Source: Amycolatopsis saalfeldensis
GTDB lineage: Bacteria > Actinomycetota > Actinomycetes > Mycobacteriales > Pseudonocardiaceae
Assembly: GCF_900110575.1 (NCBI RefSeq)
Contig: NZ_FOEF01000024.1
Coordinates: forward strand, 1 to 64,000
Direction: 5' to 3'
DNA length: 64,000 bases
Part shown: positions 33,232 to 41,828 of the stretch, piece after piece
Position numbering within the stretch: position 1 is the first letter of the stretch
How the letters are laid out: each line of letters opens with the position of its first letter
Notes under the pieces: generated by a model
The model's database searches: none
The model's input: the letters and a program-made list of their open reading frames with translations, nothing else
What the model was told of the DNA's origin: nothing
Made by a program: the position numbers and the translations under genes

Positions 33232-33303
33232 GTCATCGACACTCGCACGCGCCCGGCGCATTGGTCCAGTTCGGAAAACTCGGCCGGCCCATAAGCTCGG
33301 CTC

Positions 33304-34284
33304 ATGAGTCTTCCCCCGGTTTCGCTCCGGCAGCTCGAGTACCTGGTCGCCATCGCGGAGACCGGCGGGATGACCGCCGCGGCCGCGCGTTGCCATGTTT
33401 CGCAGTCCGCCGTCTCGCTGGGAGTCGCGGAGCTGGAACGGGTGCTGGACGCCGGGCTGGTGATCCGCGGCCCGCGCCGGGGCACCGCGCTGACGCCCGC
33501 GGGCCGGCAGGTCGTCGCCGAGGCGCGGGCGGTCCTGGGCGCCGTCACCGAGCTGACCGCGGGCGCCCGGCGCCTCGGCCGCGAGCCGGCCGGGCGGCTG
33601 CGCATCGGCTGTTACGCGCCGATCGCGGCCCTGCACCTGCCCGCCGCGATCGCGGGCTTCCGCGCCGAACAGCCCGGGGTGGCGGTGGAGTTCGTCGAGG
33701 GCACCTTGGCGGACCTCCAGGCGCAGCTGCTCGACGGCACGTGCGAGCTGGCCTTCCTGTACCGCCAGGATCTGCTGCCCGGCATCGAGGTGGCCGTGCT
33801 GCACGACCGGCCGCCCGCCGTCCTGCTGCCCGCCGGGCACCGGCTCGGCCGGCGGAAGTCCGTGGCACTGCGCGATCTCGTGGACGAGCCGCTGATCCTG
33901 CTCGACGTGCCGCCCAGCACCCGGTACTTCCAATCGGTGTTCGACGCGGCCGGGGTCGAGATGCGGGTGGCGCACCGCGCGGGCAGCTTCGAGCTGGCCC
34001 GCGCGATGGTCGCGCGTGGGCTGGGCTATTCGCTCGCCGTGCAGCGCCCGCCGGTCGACGTTTCGGTGGAAGGCCTGCCCGTGCACGTCCTCCCGATCCG
34101 CGACCGGGTACCGACCACGCCCGTGGTGCTGGGCTGGGCCGCGGGCGCCCGCCTGACCCGGCGCGCGGAGGCGTTCCTGGGCTGCTGCCGCACCCTGTTC
34201 GGCAGCGGGGTCAGTTCGCCGCCGCCGCCGGCACCGGGGCCGCCGCGGCCGGTGCGGGCGTCCGGCGCGGCACGAACGAAATGA
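33304..34284 (+). CDS. LysR family transcriptional regulator
   Basis: A 326-aa regulator. The helix-turn-helix reads GGMTAAAARCHVSQSAVSLGVAELE in pieces (T at 25 to E at about 45), followed by the usual linker and two-lobed effector domain. The final 30 residues (Pro/Ala-rich, PPPPAPGPPRP) fall in the 74-bp overlap with the convergent MFS gene. This suggests that the stop has moved downstream or that the tail is functionally neutral. Likely controls the divergent nitroreductase. Confidence 0.88.
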   Translation: MSLPPVSLRQLEYLVAIAETGGMTAAAARCHVSQSAVSLGVAELERVLDAGLVIRGPRRGTALTPAGRQVVAEARAVLGAVTELTAGARRLGREPAGRLRIGCYAPIAALHLPAAIAGFRAEQPGVAVEFVEGTLADLQAQLLDGTCELAFLYRQDLLPGIEVAVLHDRPPAVLLPAGHRLGRRKSVALRDLVDEPLILLDVPPSTRYFQSVFDAAGVEMRVAHRAGSFELARAMVARGLGYSLAVQRPPVDVSVEGLPVHVLPIRDRVPTTPVVLGWAAGARLTRRAEAFLGCCRTLFGSGVSSPPPPAPGPPRPVRASGAARTK

Positions 34285-35647
34285 TGGCCAGCGCCACCAG
34301 CGCGGACGCCACGCCGATCGCCATCACCACGCGGAAACCGCTCTGTGACGGGAAAATCGCGCCGCCGGCGGTGATCGTCAGCTGGGCCAGCACCACCCCG
34401 GACACCGCGCTGGAGACCGACGTGCCGATGGACCGCATCAGGGTGTTGAGGCTGTTGGCGGCGGCGGTCTCGGAGACCGGGACCGCGCCCATCACCAGGG
34501 CCGGCATCGAGCCGTAGGCCAGCCCGATGCCCGCGCCGATGACGCTGGACACGAGCACCAGGTGCCAGGTTTCGGTCATCAGCACGATGTTCACGCCGTA
34601 CCCGAGGGCCACGACAAAAGCGCCGAGCATCAACGTCGTCCGCGGGCCCTTGGCGCGGGAGATGCGCGCCGACAGCGGCGCCACCGCCATCATCACCAGC
34701 CCGGAAGGCGCCATCACCAGTCCCACGGCCAGCATCGACTGGCCCAGTCCGTAGCCGGTCGAAGCGGGCAGCTGCAACAACTGCGGGAGCACCAGCGACA
34801 TCGCGAACATCGCGAAGCCGAACACCGCCGACGCCAGGTTGGTCAGCAGCACCTGCCGCCGCGCGCTGGTGCGCAGGTCGACCAGCGGCTGCCGGGCACG
34901 CAGCTCCCATCGGCCCCAGACCAGCAGCACCACCAGCGCGCCGGCGAACAGGCCGATCGTCAGCGGGCTGCCCCAGCCCCAGTCCGCGCCCTGCGAGATG
35001 CCCAGCAGCAGGCCCACCAGCGCGACCGACAGCCCGGCCGCGCCGGCCAGGTCGAACCGGCCCCCGGTGCGGACCCTCGACTCCGGCACGACCGCCGCCA
35101 CCAGCGCCAGCGCGACGGCGCCGAGCCCGGCCGAGACCCAGAACAGCAGGTGCCAGTCCGCGCGTTCGGCCAGCAACGCCGCCGCGGGCAGGCCCAGCGC
35201 GCCGCCGACGCCGAGCGAGGCGCTCATCAGCGCGGTCGCCGAGCCCAGCCGTTCGGCCGGCAGCTCGTCGCGCATGATGCTGATGCCCAGCGGGATCACG
35301 CCCGCGGCGAGCCCTTGCAGGGCACGGCCGGCGACCATCGGGACCAGCGAGTCGCTCATCGCGCCGACCGCCGAGCCCGCCACCAGCAGGACCAAGCTGA
35401 CCAGCAGCAGCCGCCGTTTGCCGTACATGTCGCCGAGCCGGCCCATGGTCGGCGTGGCGACGGCGCCCGCGAGCAGGGTCGCGGTGATCGCCCAGGTGGT
35501 GTCGGACGGCGCGGCGTGCAGCAGCCGTGGCAGCTGGGGGATCAGCGGGATCACCAGCGTCTGCATCAGCGACACCACGATCCCGGCGAAGGCCAGCACC
35601 GCGACGACCAGGTTCGGCCGGGACGGGGCGGCAGCGGGCTCGGGCAT
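34211..35647 (-). CDS. MFS transporter, DHA2-type drug exporter
   Basis: A 478-aa major facilitator with 14 predicted membrane segments, typical of the DHA2 family of proton-driven drug exporters. The motif GRLGDMYGKRRLLL (after helix 2) and RALQGLAAGVIPLG (helix 4) are present, as is motif C, SASLGVGGALGLPAAALLAE (helix 5). GGAGGACTTCCC lies before the ATG at 35647. Divergent from TetR-ferredoxin-P450 across a perfect palindrome, so it is probably the pump repressed by that TetR. Confidence 0.9.
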   Translation of the reverse strand: MPEPAAAPSRPNLVVAVLAFAGIVVSLMQTLVIPLIPQLPRLLHAAPSDTTWAITATLLAGAVATPTMGRLGDMYGKRRLLLVSLVLLVAGSAVGAMSDSLVPMVAGRALQGLAAGVIPLGISIMRDELPAERLGSATALMSASLGVGGALGLPAAALLAERADWHLLFWVSAGLGAVALALVAAVVPESRVRTGGRFDLAGAAGLSVALVGLLLGISQGADWGWGSPLTIGLFAGALVVLLVWGRWELRARQPLVDLRTSARRQVLLTNLASAVFGFAMFAMSLVLPQLLQLPASTGYGLGQSMLAVGLVMAPSGLVMMAVAPLSARISRAKGPRTTLMLGAFVVALGYGVNIVLMTETWHLVLVSSVIGAGIGLAYGSMPALVMGAVPVSETAAANSLNTLMRSIGTSVSSAVSGVVLAQLTITAGGAIFPSQSGFRVVMAIGVASALVALAIISFVPRRTPAPAAAAPVPAAAAN

Positions 35648-35692
35648 GGGAAGTCCTCCGGGAGACGAGGGGAACGAGCGTGACGAGGTCAA

Positions 35693-35716
35693 CTTAAGTC
35701 AACTGCTTGACTTAAG
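35693..35716. promoter_or_regulatory. Palindromic operator between MFS pump and tetR
   Basis: CTTAAGTCAA (35693-35702) and TTGACTTAAG (35707-35716) form a perfect 10-bp inverted repeat with a CTGC spacer. It is AT-rich in a 73% G+C region and contains TTGACT on both strands, fitting -35 boxes of both divergent promoters. The adjacent TetR is the obvious binder. Confidence 0.75.
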
Positions 35717-35829
35717 CTAGCAGGGCCGGTTGACTGATCACGAACTCGAGGCCGGGATCGGGGAGGAGACACGGTGGGACGGACCGAGAAACCGCACCGC
35801 GCCGGACCGCGTGGACTGCCGGTGCGAGG

Positions 35830-36492
35830 GTGACCGTGCGCCTCGAAGTCGCGGAGCGCTCCGGGCCGACCCGTGAGCTGATCCTGGAGACCGCCGAGCG
35901 GCTGTTCGCCGAGCACGGGGTGTACGCGGTTTCGAACCGGCAGATCAGCGAAGCCGCCGGGCAGGCCAACAACGCCGCGGTCGGTTACCACTTCGGCGCG
36001 AAGGCCGACCTGGTGCGGGCGATCACGCTCAAGCACACCGGGCCGATCGACGCGCTGCGGGTCCGGATGGCCGACGCGCTGGACGGCTCGGCGTCCGCCC
36101 GCGATTGGCTGGCCTGCCTGGTCCGGCCGTTCACTGACCACCTGGCCACGCTGCCGCCGCCGACCTGGTTCGCGCGGTTCGGCGCGCAGGTGATGACCGA
36201 CCCGGCGTTGCGCGTGATCATGGTCGAAGACGGCCTCGGCGCGCCCTCGATGCACCGGATCCTGTGTGGATTGAAGGGATGTCTGCCCGGCCTGCCGCCG
36301 GAGGCCTGGGCCGAACGCGCCGGCATGACGCGTCAGCTGATGGTGCACCTGTGGGCCGAGCGGGAGCGCTCGCTCGCCGAGGGAGCCCCGACCGTGCACG
36401 GGACCTGGAAAGACGCCGGCACCGGATTGATCAACGCATTGGTCGGCCTGTGGCTGGCCCCGTCGACACCCGCCCATGACACAGCCGCGTAA
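35830..36492 (+). CDS. TetR family transcriptional regulator
   Basis: A 220-aa TetR protein. The DNA-binding domain (residues 12-60) contains AERLFAEHGVYAVSNRQIS and the recognition part AGQANNAAVGYHFGAKADLV. The remainder is the effector domain. The GTG at 35830 (GTGACCGTG) is assumed; a second GTG is two codons on. It is followed by a ferredoxin (22 bp) and a P450 in one probable operon and is divergent from an MFS pump. Confidence 0.9.
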   Translation: MTVRLEVAERSGPTRELILETAERLFAEHGVYAVSNRQISEAAGQANNAAVGYHFGAKADLVRAITLKHTGPIDALRVRMADALDGSASARDWLACLVRPFTDHLATLPPPTWFARFGAQVMTDPALRVIMVEDGLGAPSMHRILCGLKGCLPGLPPEAWAERAGMTRQLMVHLWAERERSLAEGAPTVHGTWKDAGTGLINALVGLWLAPSTPAHDTAA

Positions 36493-36514
36493 GAACCGAA
36501 GGAGAGAAGCAAAA

Positions 36515-36715
36515 ATGAAGGTCACTGTCGACGAAGACCGGTGCTGCGGCGCGGGCACCTGTGTGCTGCTCGTCCCGGAGGTGTTCGACCAGCGGGAGGA
36601 CGACGGCGTCGTGCTGCTGCTCGACGCGGCGCCGGCCGAGGGATTCCACGCCGCGGTCCGCGAGGCCGCGAACGTCTGCCCCGCGGCGGCGATCACCGTC
36701 GCCGAGACCGCGTGA
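36515..36715 (+). CDS. Ferredoxin (3Fe-4S type) for P450
   Basis: A 66-aa actinobacterial P450-partner ferredoxin. Cysteines C10, C11, C16 and C55 lie in DRCCGAGTC and NVCPAAA; the CP at the second site and lack of a fourth CxxC cysteine point to a 3Fe-4S cluster. It passes electrons from a reductase to the P450 encoded 61 bp downstream. A GAAGGAGAGAAG ribosome site precedes the ATG at 36515. No dedicated reductase is in this operon. Confidence 0.92.
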   Translation: MKVTVDEDRCCGAGTCVLLVPEVFDQREDDGVVLLLDAAPAEGFHAAVREAANVCPAAAITVAETA

Positions 36716-36776
36716 GCCGTCCCGTCACCGTCCACAAAGGCCTTATCCGGCCCGCGAAAACCCTTGGGAGCAAACG

Positions 36777-38000
36777 ATGACCAGCACGGTCGAGACGAGC
36801 CCGGCCGAGGTGCCGGACTTCCCGATGGAGCGGGCGGCGGGCCGTCCGTTCGACCCGCCGCCCGCCGCGCGGGCCAAGCAGGAGGAGTCCGCGCTCACGC
36901 GGGTCCGCCTCTGGGACGGCAGCACCCCGTGGCTGGTGACCCGGTACGCCGAGCAGCGGGCGCTGCTGTCCGACCCGCGGGTGAGCGCCGACATCGCCAC
37001 GCCCGGCTACCCGAGCCCGGCGCCGCTGCCCAAGGACGGCGGCTCCCGGATCAGCTTCATCCTGATGGACGACCCGGAGCACAACCGCCTGCGCCGCATG
37101 GTGACCGCGCCGTTCTCCATGCGGCGGGTCGCGGCGATGCGCCCGGCCATCCAGCAGATCGTCGACGACCTGATCGACGAGCTGCTGGCCGGTCCCCGGC
37201 CGGTGGACCTGGTCGACGCCTTCGCGCTGCCGGTGCCTTCGCTGGTGATCTGCGAGCTGCTCGGCGTGCCCTACGGCGACCACGATTTCTTCCAGGACAA
37301 CAGCAAGGTGATCATCCGGCGCGATGCCAGCCCGGAAGAGCGGATGGCGGGCCACGCGGCGCTCATCGGCTACCTCGACCGGCTGGTGGCCGAGAAGGAG
37401 GCGAATCCCGCCGACGACCTGCTGTCCGGGCTGGCCGTCCGGGTCACCGCGGGGGAGCTGACCCGCGCCGAGGCGGCGCAGATGGGCGTGCTGCTGCTCA
37501 TCGCGGGCCACGAGACCACCGCGAACATGATCGCGCTCGGCACCCTCGCGCTGCTGGAGCACCCGGACCAGCTGGCGCTGCTGCGTGCCTCGGACGATCC
37601 CAAGCTGGTCGCCTCCGCCACCGAGGAGCTGTTGCGGTACCTCAACATCACGCACAACGGGCGGCGGCGCGCGGTGGTCGAGGACATCGAGGTCGGCGGC
37701 GAGGTCGTGCGGGCCGGCGAGGGCCTGATCCTGGCCAACGACATCGCCAACCGCGACACGAGCGTCTTCGACGACCCGGACCGCCTCGACATCACCCGCG
37801 ACGCCCACCGTCACGTGGCCTTCGGTTTCGGCGTGCACCAGTGCCTCGGCCAGCAGCTCGCGCGGCTGGAGCTTCAGGTCGTGTACAGCACGCTCTACCG
37901 CCGGATCCCGACCTTGGCGCTGGCCGCGGATCTCGCCGACATCCCGTTCAAGCACGACGGGTCTGTGTACGGCGTGTACGAGCTGCCTGTCACCTGGTGA
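36777..38000 (+). CDS. Cytochrome P450, CYP105-like
   Basis: A 407-aa class I P450 monooxygenase. The I-helix oxygen-activation motif AGHETT is at 242-247, the K-helix EELLR near 282-286, and the heme-binding loop FGFGVHQCLGQQLAR holds axial cysteine C356. Overall pattern (FILMDDPEHNRLRRMVTAPF, HNGRRRAVVEDIEVGG) is that of the CYP105 family, which oxidises diverse drugs, herbicides and macrolides in actinomycetes. With TetR control, adjacent ferredoxin and an exporter, it looks like a xenobiotic-response unit. Confidence 0.95.
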   Translation: MTSTVETSPAEVPDFPMERAAGRPFDPPPAARAKQEESALTRVRLWDGSTPWLVTRYAEQRALLSDPRVSADIATPGYPSPAPLPKDGGSRISFILMDDPEHNRLRRMVTAPFSMRRVAAMRPAIQQIVDDLIDELLAGPRPVDLVDAFALPVPSLVICELLGVPYGDHDFFQDNSKVIIRRDASPEERMAGHAALIGYLDRLVAEKEANPADDLLSGLAVRVTAGELTRAEAAQMGVLLLIAGHETTANMIALGTLALLEHPDQLALLRASDDPKLVASATEELLRYLNITHNGRRRAVVEDIEVGGEVVRAGEGLILANDIANRDTSVFDDPDRLDITRDAHRHVAFGFGVHQCLGQQLARLELQVVYSTLYRRIPTLALAADLADIPFKHDGSVYGVYELPVTW

Positions 38001-38008
38001 CCTGACGG

Positions 38009-38037
38009 CCCGCTCCGTCTCTTGTGGACGGAGCGGG
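38009..38037. terminator. Bidirectional terminator hairpin
   Basis: CCCGCTCCGTC (38009-38019) and GACGGAGCGGG (38027-38037) form a perfect 11-bp stem with loop TCTTGTG. It fills the gap between the convergent P450 and IclR stops, with no strong U-tract on either side, as is usual in actinomycetes. Confidence 0.85.
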
Positions 38038-38820
38038 TCAAACCCGCGGTTCGCGACGCAGGGCCGTGGTGAGCGCGTGGGCCTCCTTCAGCAGCAGTTC
38101 GCCCAGCTGCGGGCGCCGGTCCGCGCGGAAGCGGGACTCGACGCCGGTCAGGGTCAGGGCCCACGCCGGCTCGCCGGCCGGGCCGAAAACCGCCGCGGCC
38201 ATGCCCCAGCTGCCTTCGACGACGAGGCCGGGGTTGACGGCATAACCCAGCTCGCGGGTCCGGGCGATCCGGCCGCGCACCGCGTCGGCCGAGTGCGCCG
38301 GTCCCCAGCGGGCGGTGAGGTCGGTGCCGCTCAGGTAGGCGTCGATCTCGCGGTCCGGCAGCAGGGCCAGCACGACGAGACCGGCCGAGACCACACCGAG
38401 CGGGAACCGCGCGCCCTCGTAGAGCACGAAGGACCGGATCGGGAAGTCGCCGTCCTCACGCAGCAGGCAGACCGTCTCGTCGCCGCGGCGGGCGGAGAAG
38501 AACGCGCTTTCGCCGGTGTCCGAGGCGAGCCGGTGCACGCTCTCCCGCGCGCGCTGCGTCACGTCGTAGCGCGCCGCGGCCGCTTCGCCGAGCAGGTACA
38601 GCTCCGGGCCCAGGTGCCAGCGGCCGCTGCGGCGGTCCCGGTCGGCGAAGCCCTCGTCGAGCAGCGCCACGAGCAGCCGGTGGGCGGTGGGCCGGGCCAG
38701 ACCGGTGGCCCGCGCGACGCCCGAGGTCGACACGCCGGCGTCCGCACTGGTCGAGAGCGCGCGCAGCACGGCCGCCGCCCGGCCGATCAGGTGCGGGGGC
38801 GGCCGATGGGGGGAGGACAT
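38038..38820 (-). CDS. IclR family transcriptional regulator
   Basis: A 260-aa IclR regulator. The N-terminal winged helix contains VARATGLARPTAHRLLVALL, with the wing around DRRSGRWHLG; the C-terminal effector domain starts near YDVTQRARESVHRL. The ATG at 38820 is supported by conserved sequence. It is divergent from the CoA-transferase genes and probably responds to a catabolite of the pathway, as PcaR-type IclR proteins do. Confidence 0.9.
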   Translation of the reverse strand: MSSPHRPPPHLIGRAAAVLRALSTSADAGVSTSGVARATGLARPTAHRLLVALLDEGFADRDRRSGRWHLGPELYLLGEAAAARYDVTQRARESVHRLASDTGESAFFSARRGDETVCLLREDGDFPIRSFVLYEGARFPLGVVSAGLVVLALLPDREIDAYLSGTDLTARWGPAHSADAVRGRIARTRELGYAVNPGLVVEGSWGMAAAVFGPAGEPAWALTLTGVESRFRADRRPQLGELLLKEAHALTTALRREPRV

Positions 38821-38983
38821 ACAGTGGATTCTATGTCCGCTCAGTGAACACCTGCGATTTTCGCGTCCGCCTGCCGAAAAGATGGACCCGGGACCGTTTC
38901 CCCTGCTTGAACTCGCGGCCGGAGCGGACTTGACTCGGGTCCGTTGACCGGTCAGTGGACGCTCGAAGAGACAAGGAGACACC

Positions 38984-39706
38984 GTGCCCCAATTGTTCGA
39001 CGAAGCCCGCGAGGCGCTGGCGGGCGAGCTGCGCGACGGCAGCACGCTGGCGGTCGGCGGCTTCGGCCTGTGCGGCATCCCGTCCGATCTGATCGAGGCG
39101 GTCCGCGACTCCGGCGTGCGGGACCTGACGGTCGTCTCGAACAACATGGGCGTGGACGGCCTCGGCCTCGGCCTGCTGCTGGAGAACCGCCAGGTGCGCA
39201 AGGTGATCGCGTCCTACGTGGGCGAGAACAAGCTGTTCGCGCGCCAGTACCTCGACGGCGAGGTGGAGGTCGAGTTCGCGCCGCAGGGCACGCTCGCCGA
39301 GCGGATGCGGGCCGGCGGCGCCGGGATCGCGGCGTTCTACACCCGCACCGGCGTCGGCACGCCGGTCGCCGAGGGCAAGCCGCACGAGGAGTTCGACGGC
39401 CGGACGCACGTGCTGGAGCGCGCGATCGTCGCCGACGTCGCGCTGGTGCACGCCCACACCGCGGACCGCGCGGGCAACCTCGTCTACCGCTACACCGCGC
39501 GCAACTTCAACCCGCTCGTCGCCACCTGCGGCAAGGTCACCGTGGTCGAGACCGAGGTGCTGCTCGACGAGGGCCAGTACGTCGACCCGGACCTGGTGAT
39601 CACCCCCGGCGTCTACGTGAACCGGCTGGTAGCGGCCCGCGCCCGGGCCAAGGAGATCGAGAAGCGGACGGTGCGCCCGCGCCCGGCCGCCGGAACGGAG
39701 GCGTGA
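38984..39706 (+). CDS. scoA: 3-oxoacid CoA-transferase, subunit A
   Basis: A 240-aa alpha subunit of a family I CoA-transferase (succinyl-CoA:3-ketoacid or 3-oxoadipate CoA-transferase). Signature elements are TLAVGGFGLCGIP near the N-terminus and the CoA-binding pattern around RKVIASYVGENKLFARQY. It transfers CoA from succinyl-CoA to acetoacetate or 3-oxoadipate. The gene starts with GTG at 38984 after AAGGAG. The B-subunit start lies within a few bases of its stop, so the subunits are co-translated. Confidence 0.92.
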   Translation: MPQLFDEAREALAGELRDGSTLAVGGFGLCGIPSDLIEAVRDSGVRDLTVVSNNMGVDGLGLGLLLENRQVRKVIASYVGENKLFARQYLDGEVEVEFAPQGTLAERMRAGGAGIAAFYTRTGVGTPVAEGKPHEEFDGRTHVLERAIVADVALVHAHTADRAGNLVYRYTARNFNPLVATCGKVTVVETEVLLDEGQYVDPDLVITPGVYVNRLVAARARAKEIEKRTVRPRPAAGTEA

Positions 39707-39708
39707 CG

Positions 39709-40356
39709 ATGGGCTGGAGCCGTGACGAGATGGCGGCCGTCGCCGCGCGCGAACTGCGCGACGGGGACTACGTGAACCTGGGCATCGGGATCCCGACCCT
39801 GGTCGCCAACCACCTGCCGGACGGCGTCCGGGTCACCCTGCAGAGCGAGAACGGCATCCTCGGGCTCGGCCCGTTCCCCTTCGAGGGCGAGGAGGACGCG
39901 GACCTGATCAACGCCGGCAAGCAGACGGTCACCGTGCTGCCGGGCGGCAGCTACTTCGACTCCGCCACCTCGTTCGGGATGATCCGCGGCGGCCACGTGG
40001 ACGTCGCCGTGCTCGGCGCCCTGCAGGTCGCGGCCAACGGCGACCTGGCCAACTGGACCGTGCCCGGCGCGCTGGTCAAGGGCATGGGCGGGGCGATGGA
40101 CCTGGTCGCGGGCACGAAGCGGATCGTGGTGCTCACCGATCACGTGGCCAAGGACGGCAGCCCGAAGATCGTCGGATCCTGCACGCTGCCGCTGACCGGG
40201 GCCGGGGTGGTCGACCGGATCATCACCGACCTCGCCGTCCTCGACGTGACCCCGGACGGCCTGGTCCTGGCCGAGCTGGCGCCCGGCGTGACGTCCGGCG
40301 AGGTTCAGGAGAAGACCGGCGCCCCGATCACGATCCCGGAGTCCGCGAGCCGCTGA
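39709..40356 (+). CDS. scoB: 3-oxoacid CoA-transferase, subunit B
   Basis: A 215-aa beta subunit. The catalytic glutamate that carries CoA is E47 in the family motif SENGILGLGP. GIGIPTLVANHL and the NDL/ANWTVPGALVKGMGGAMDL segment are as expected. It starts at ATG 39709, 2 bp after the A-subunit stop. Under IclR control the enzyme is likely part of ketone-body or aromatic (beta-ketoadipate) degradation; the actual acid cannot be told from sequence. Its 3' end overlaps the convergent ANTAR gene by 29 bp. Confidence 0.93.
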   Translation: MGWSRDEMAAVAARELRDGDYVNLGIGIPTLVANHLPDGVRVTLQSENGILGLGPFPFEGEEDADLINAGKQTVTVLPGGSYFDSATSFGMIRGGHVDVAVLGALQVAANGDLANWTVPGALVKGMGGAMDLVAGTKRIVVLTDHVAKDGSPKIVGSCTLPLTGAGVVDRIITDLAVLDVTPDGLVLAELAPGVTSGEVQEKTGAPITIPESASR

Positions 40357-40594
40357 CCCAGGTGCCGAGCTCGTCCTGAAGGTGCCGTGCGCGCGCCTCG
40401 ACCTCGTCGACGAGCGCGAGGGCGACGGCGTGGACCGTGGCGCCGCTGTCGTGCGCCGCGGTCTGCAGGACGGCGAGCGCGCCGGCGGCGGTGTAGTCCC
40501 GCCGGGCCATCAGAATGCCTCTGGCCTGCTCGACCACCAGGTCCGGGCGCGGCTCGGCGGGCCGTTCGACGGCAGCGGCTTCGGCCAGCTCCAT
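40328..40594 (-). CDS. Small stand-alone ANTAR domain protein
   Basis: An 88-aa protein consisting of an ANTAR RNA-binding domain: VVEQARGILMARRDYTAAGA (about 20-39) is the characteristic first helix, then ALAVLQTAAHDSGATVHAVA. ANTAR domains bind tandem-hairpin RNAs and prevent transcription termination. No GAF or other sensor domain is attached. Start ATG at 40594. Convergent with the CoA-transferase gene. Confidence 0.8.
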   Translation of the reverse strand: MELAEAAAVERPAEPRPDLVVEQARGILMARRDYTAAGALAVLQTAAHDSGATVHAVALALVDEVEARARHLQDELGTWVSGSRTPGS

Positions 40595-40729
40595 GACGCG
40601 GTCTCCTTCGTCTGTTCAGGGGTCCGCTGGGAGGTACCCGCGATCCCGCGAAGTGAAGCTGGGCCATTCGCGGGAGTCGCCGGGCGCGGCCGGCCGATCT
40701 ACGGTGGGGTCCGACGGAAGGAGCCCGCG

Positions 40730-41725
40730 ATGGCCGGTGGCGACCGGGTGCCGGACGGCATCGAGCCGATGCTGGCCACCCCCGACCGGGGCCGCCTGCC
40801 GGACGCGGAGAAATACGCCTACGAGTGGAAGTGGGACGGCTACCGGGCCGTCATGCGGATCGCGCCCGACGGCACCACGGTGCTCACCAGCCGCAACCGC
40901 ATCGACTTCACCCCGCGTTATCCCGAGCTGGCGGGCGCTTTCGGCGCAGCGCTCGGCGGCCGGCCCGCGGTGCTCGACGGCGAGATCGTCGCACTGGACG
41001 AGTCCGGCCGGCCGGACTTCGGGCTGCTGCAGAACCACGGCACCAGCGGCCGCACGGTCGCCTACTTCGCCTTCGACGTCCTGCAGCTCGGCGCCGAGCT
41101 GCTGCTCGGCGAGACCTACGACGAGCGGCGGAAGGTCCTGGCCGGCCTCGAACCGCCGGACCCCCGGCTGATCGTGCTGACGCCGTCCTACTCCCACGCC
41201 GAGCTGGCGGCGGACGGGACCGGCCCGCAGGACCTGCTGGAGGTCGCCGCGGAGCGCGGCCTCGAAGGACTGGTGGCCAAGGACCGGCGGTCGAAGTACC
41301 ACCCGGGCCGGCGCAGCCCGGACTGGCTGAAGCACCCGCTGATCCGGACGCTCGAGGTGGTCGTCGGCGGCTGGCGCCCCGGCCAGGGCAACCGCGAGGG
41401 CACGATCGGCGCGCTGCTGCTCGGCGCGCACGCGCGCGACTCCGGCGACCTGCTCTACATCGGCGACGTCGGCACCGGCTTCACCCGCGCAACCCTCGCC
41501 GACCTCCGGGCGAAGCTGACCCCGCTGGAGCGCAAGACGAGCCCCTTCGCGAACGACGTCCCGCGCGACCGCGCCCGCGACGCCCGCTGGGTGACGCCGA
41601 AGCTGGTCGGCGAGGTCGTCTACCGCCAGTTCACCCCGGGCGAGCGCCGCCTCCGCCACACCGCCTGGCGCGGCTGGCGGCCGGACAAGGCGCCGGCCGA
41701 CGTCGAAGTTCCGTTGTCACAGTGA
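40730..41725 (+). CDS. ATP-dependent DNA ligase
   Basis: A 331-aa ATP-dependent DNA ligase of the LigC/LigD-ligase-domain type. The adenylation lysine is K34 in motif I (EWKWDGYRA). Further nucleotidyltransferase motifs are AVLDGEIVALDESG (motif III region), EGLVAKDRRSKYHPGRRSPD (motif IV) and WLKHPLIRTLEVVVGGWRPG (motif V). A C-terminal OB-fold is present (GDLLYIGDVGTGFT). Such enzymes work in stationary-phase base-excision or end-joining repair. No Ku or LigD polymerase gene is in the window. AAGGAG precedes the ATG at 40730. Confidence 0.93.
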   Translation: MAGGDRVPDGIEPMLATPDRGRLPDAEKYAYEWKWDGYRAVMRIAPDGTTVLTSRNRIDFTPRYPELAGAFGAALGGRPAVLDGEIVALDESGRPDFGLLQNHGTSGRTVAYFAFDVLQLGAELLLGETYDERRKVLAGLEPPDPRLIVLTPSYSHAELAADGTGPQDLLEVAAERGLEGLVAKDRRSKYHPGRRSPDWLKHPLIRTLEVVVGGWRPGQGNREGTIGALLLGAHARDSGDLLYIGDVGTGFTRATLADLRAKLTPLERKTSPFANDVPRDRARDARWVTPKLVGEVVYRQFTPGERRLRHTAWRGWRPDKAPADVEVPLSQ

Positions 41726-41828
41726 ATGCCGGACCGAGGTGCCTGACGCGGCCGGACTGTCGGTGACCTGAACCGGCCGGCGCCGCTGCCCGGCCCGGCG
41801 GCGCGCGCTAGCTTGGCGGGCGGAGGCG

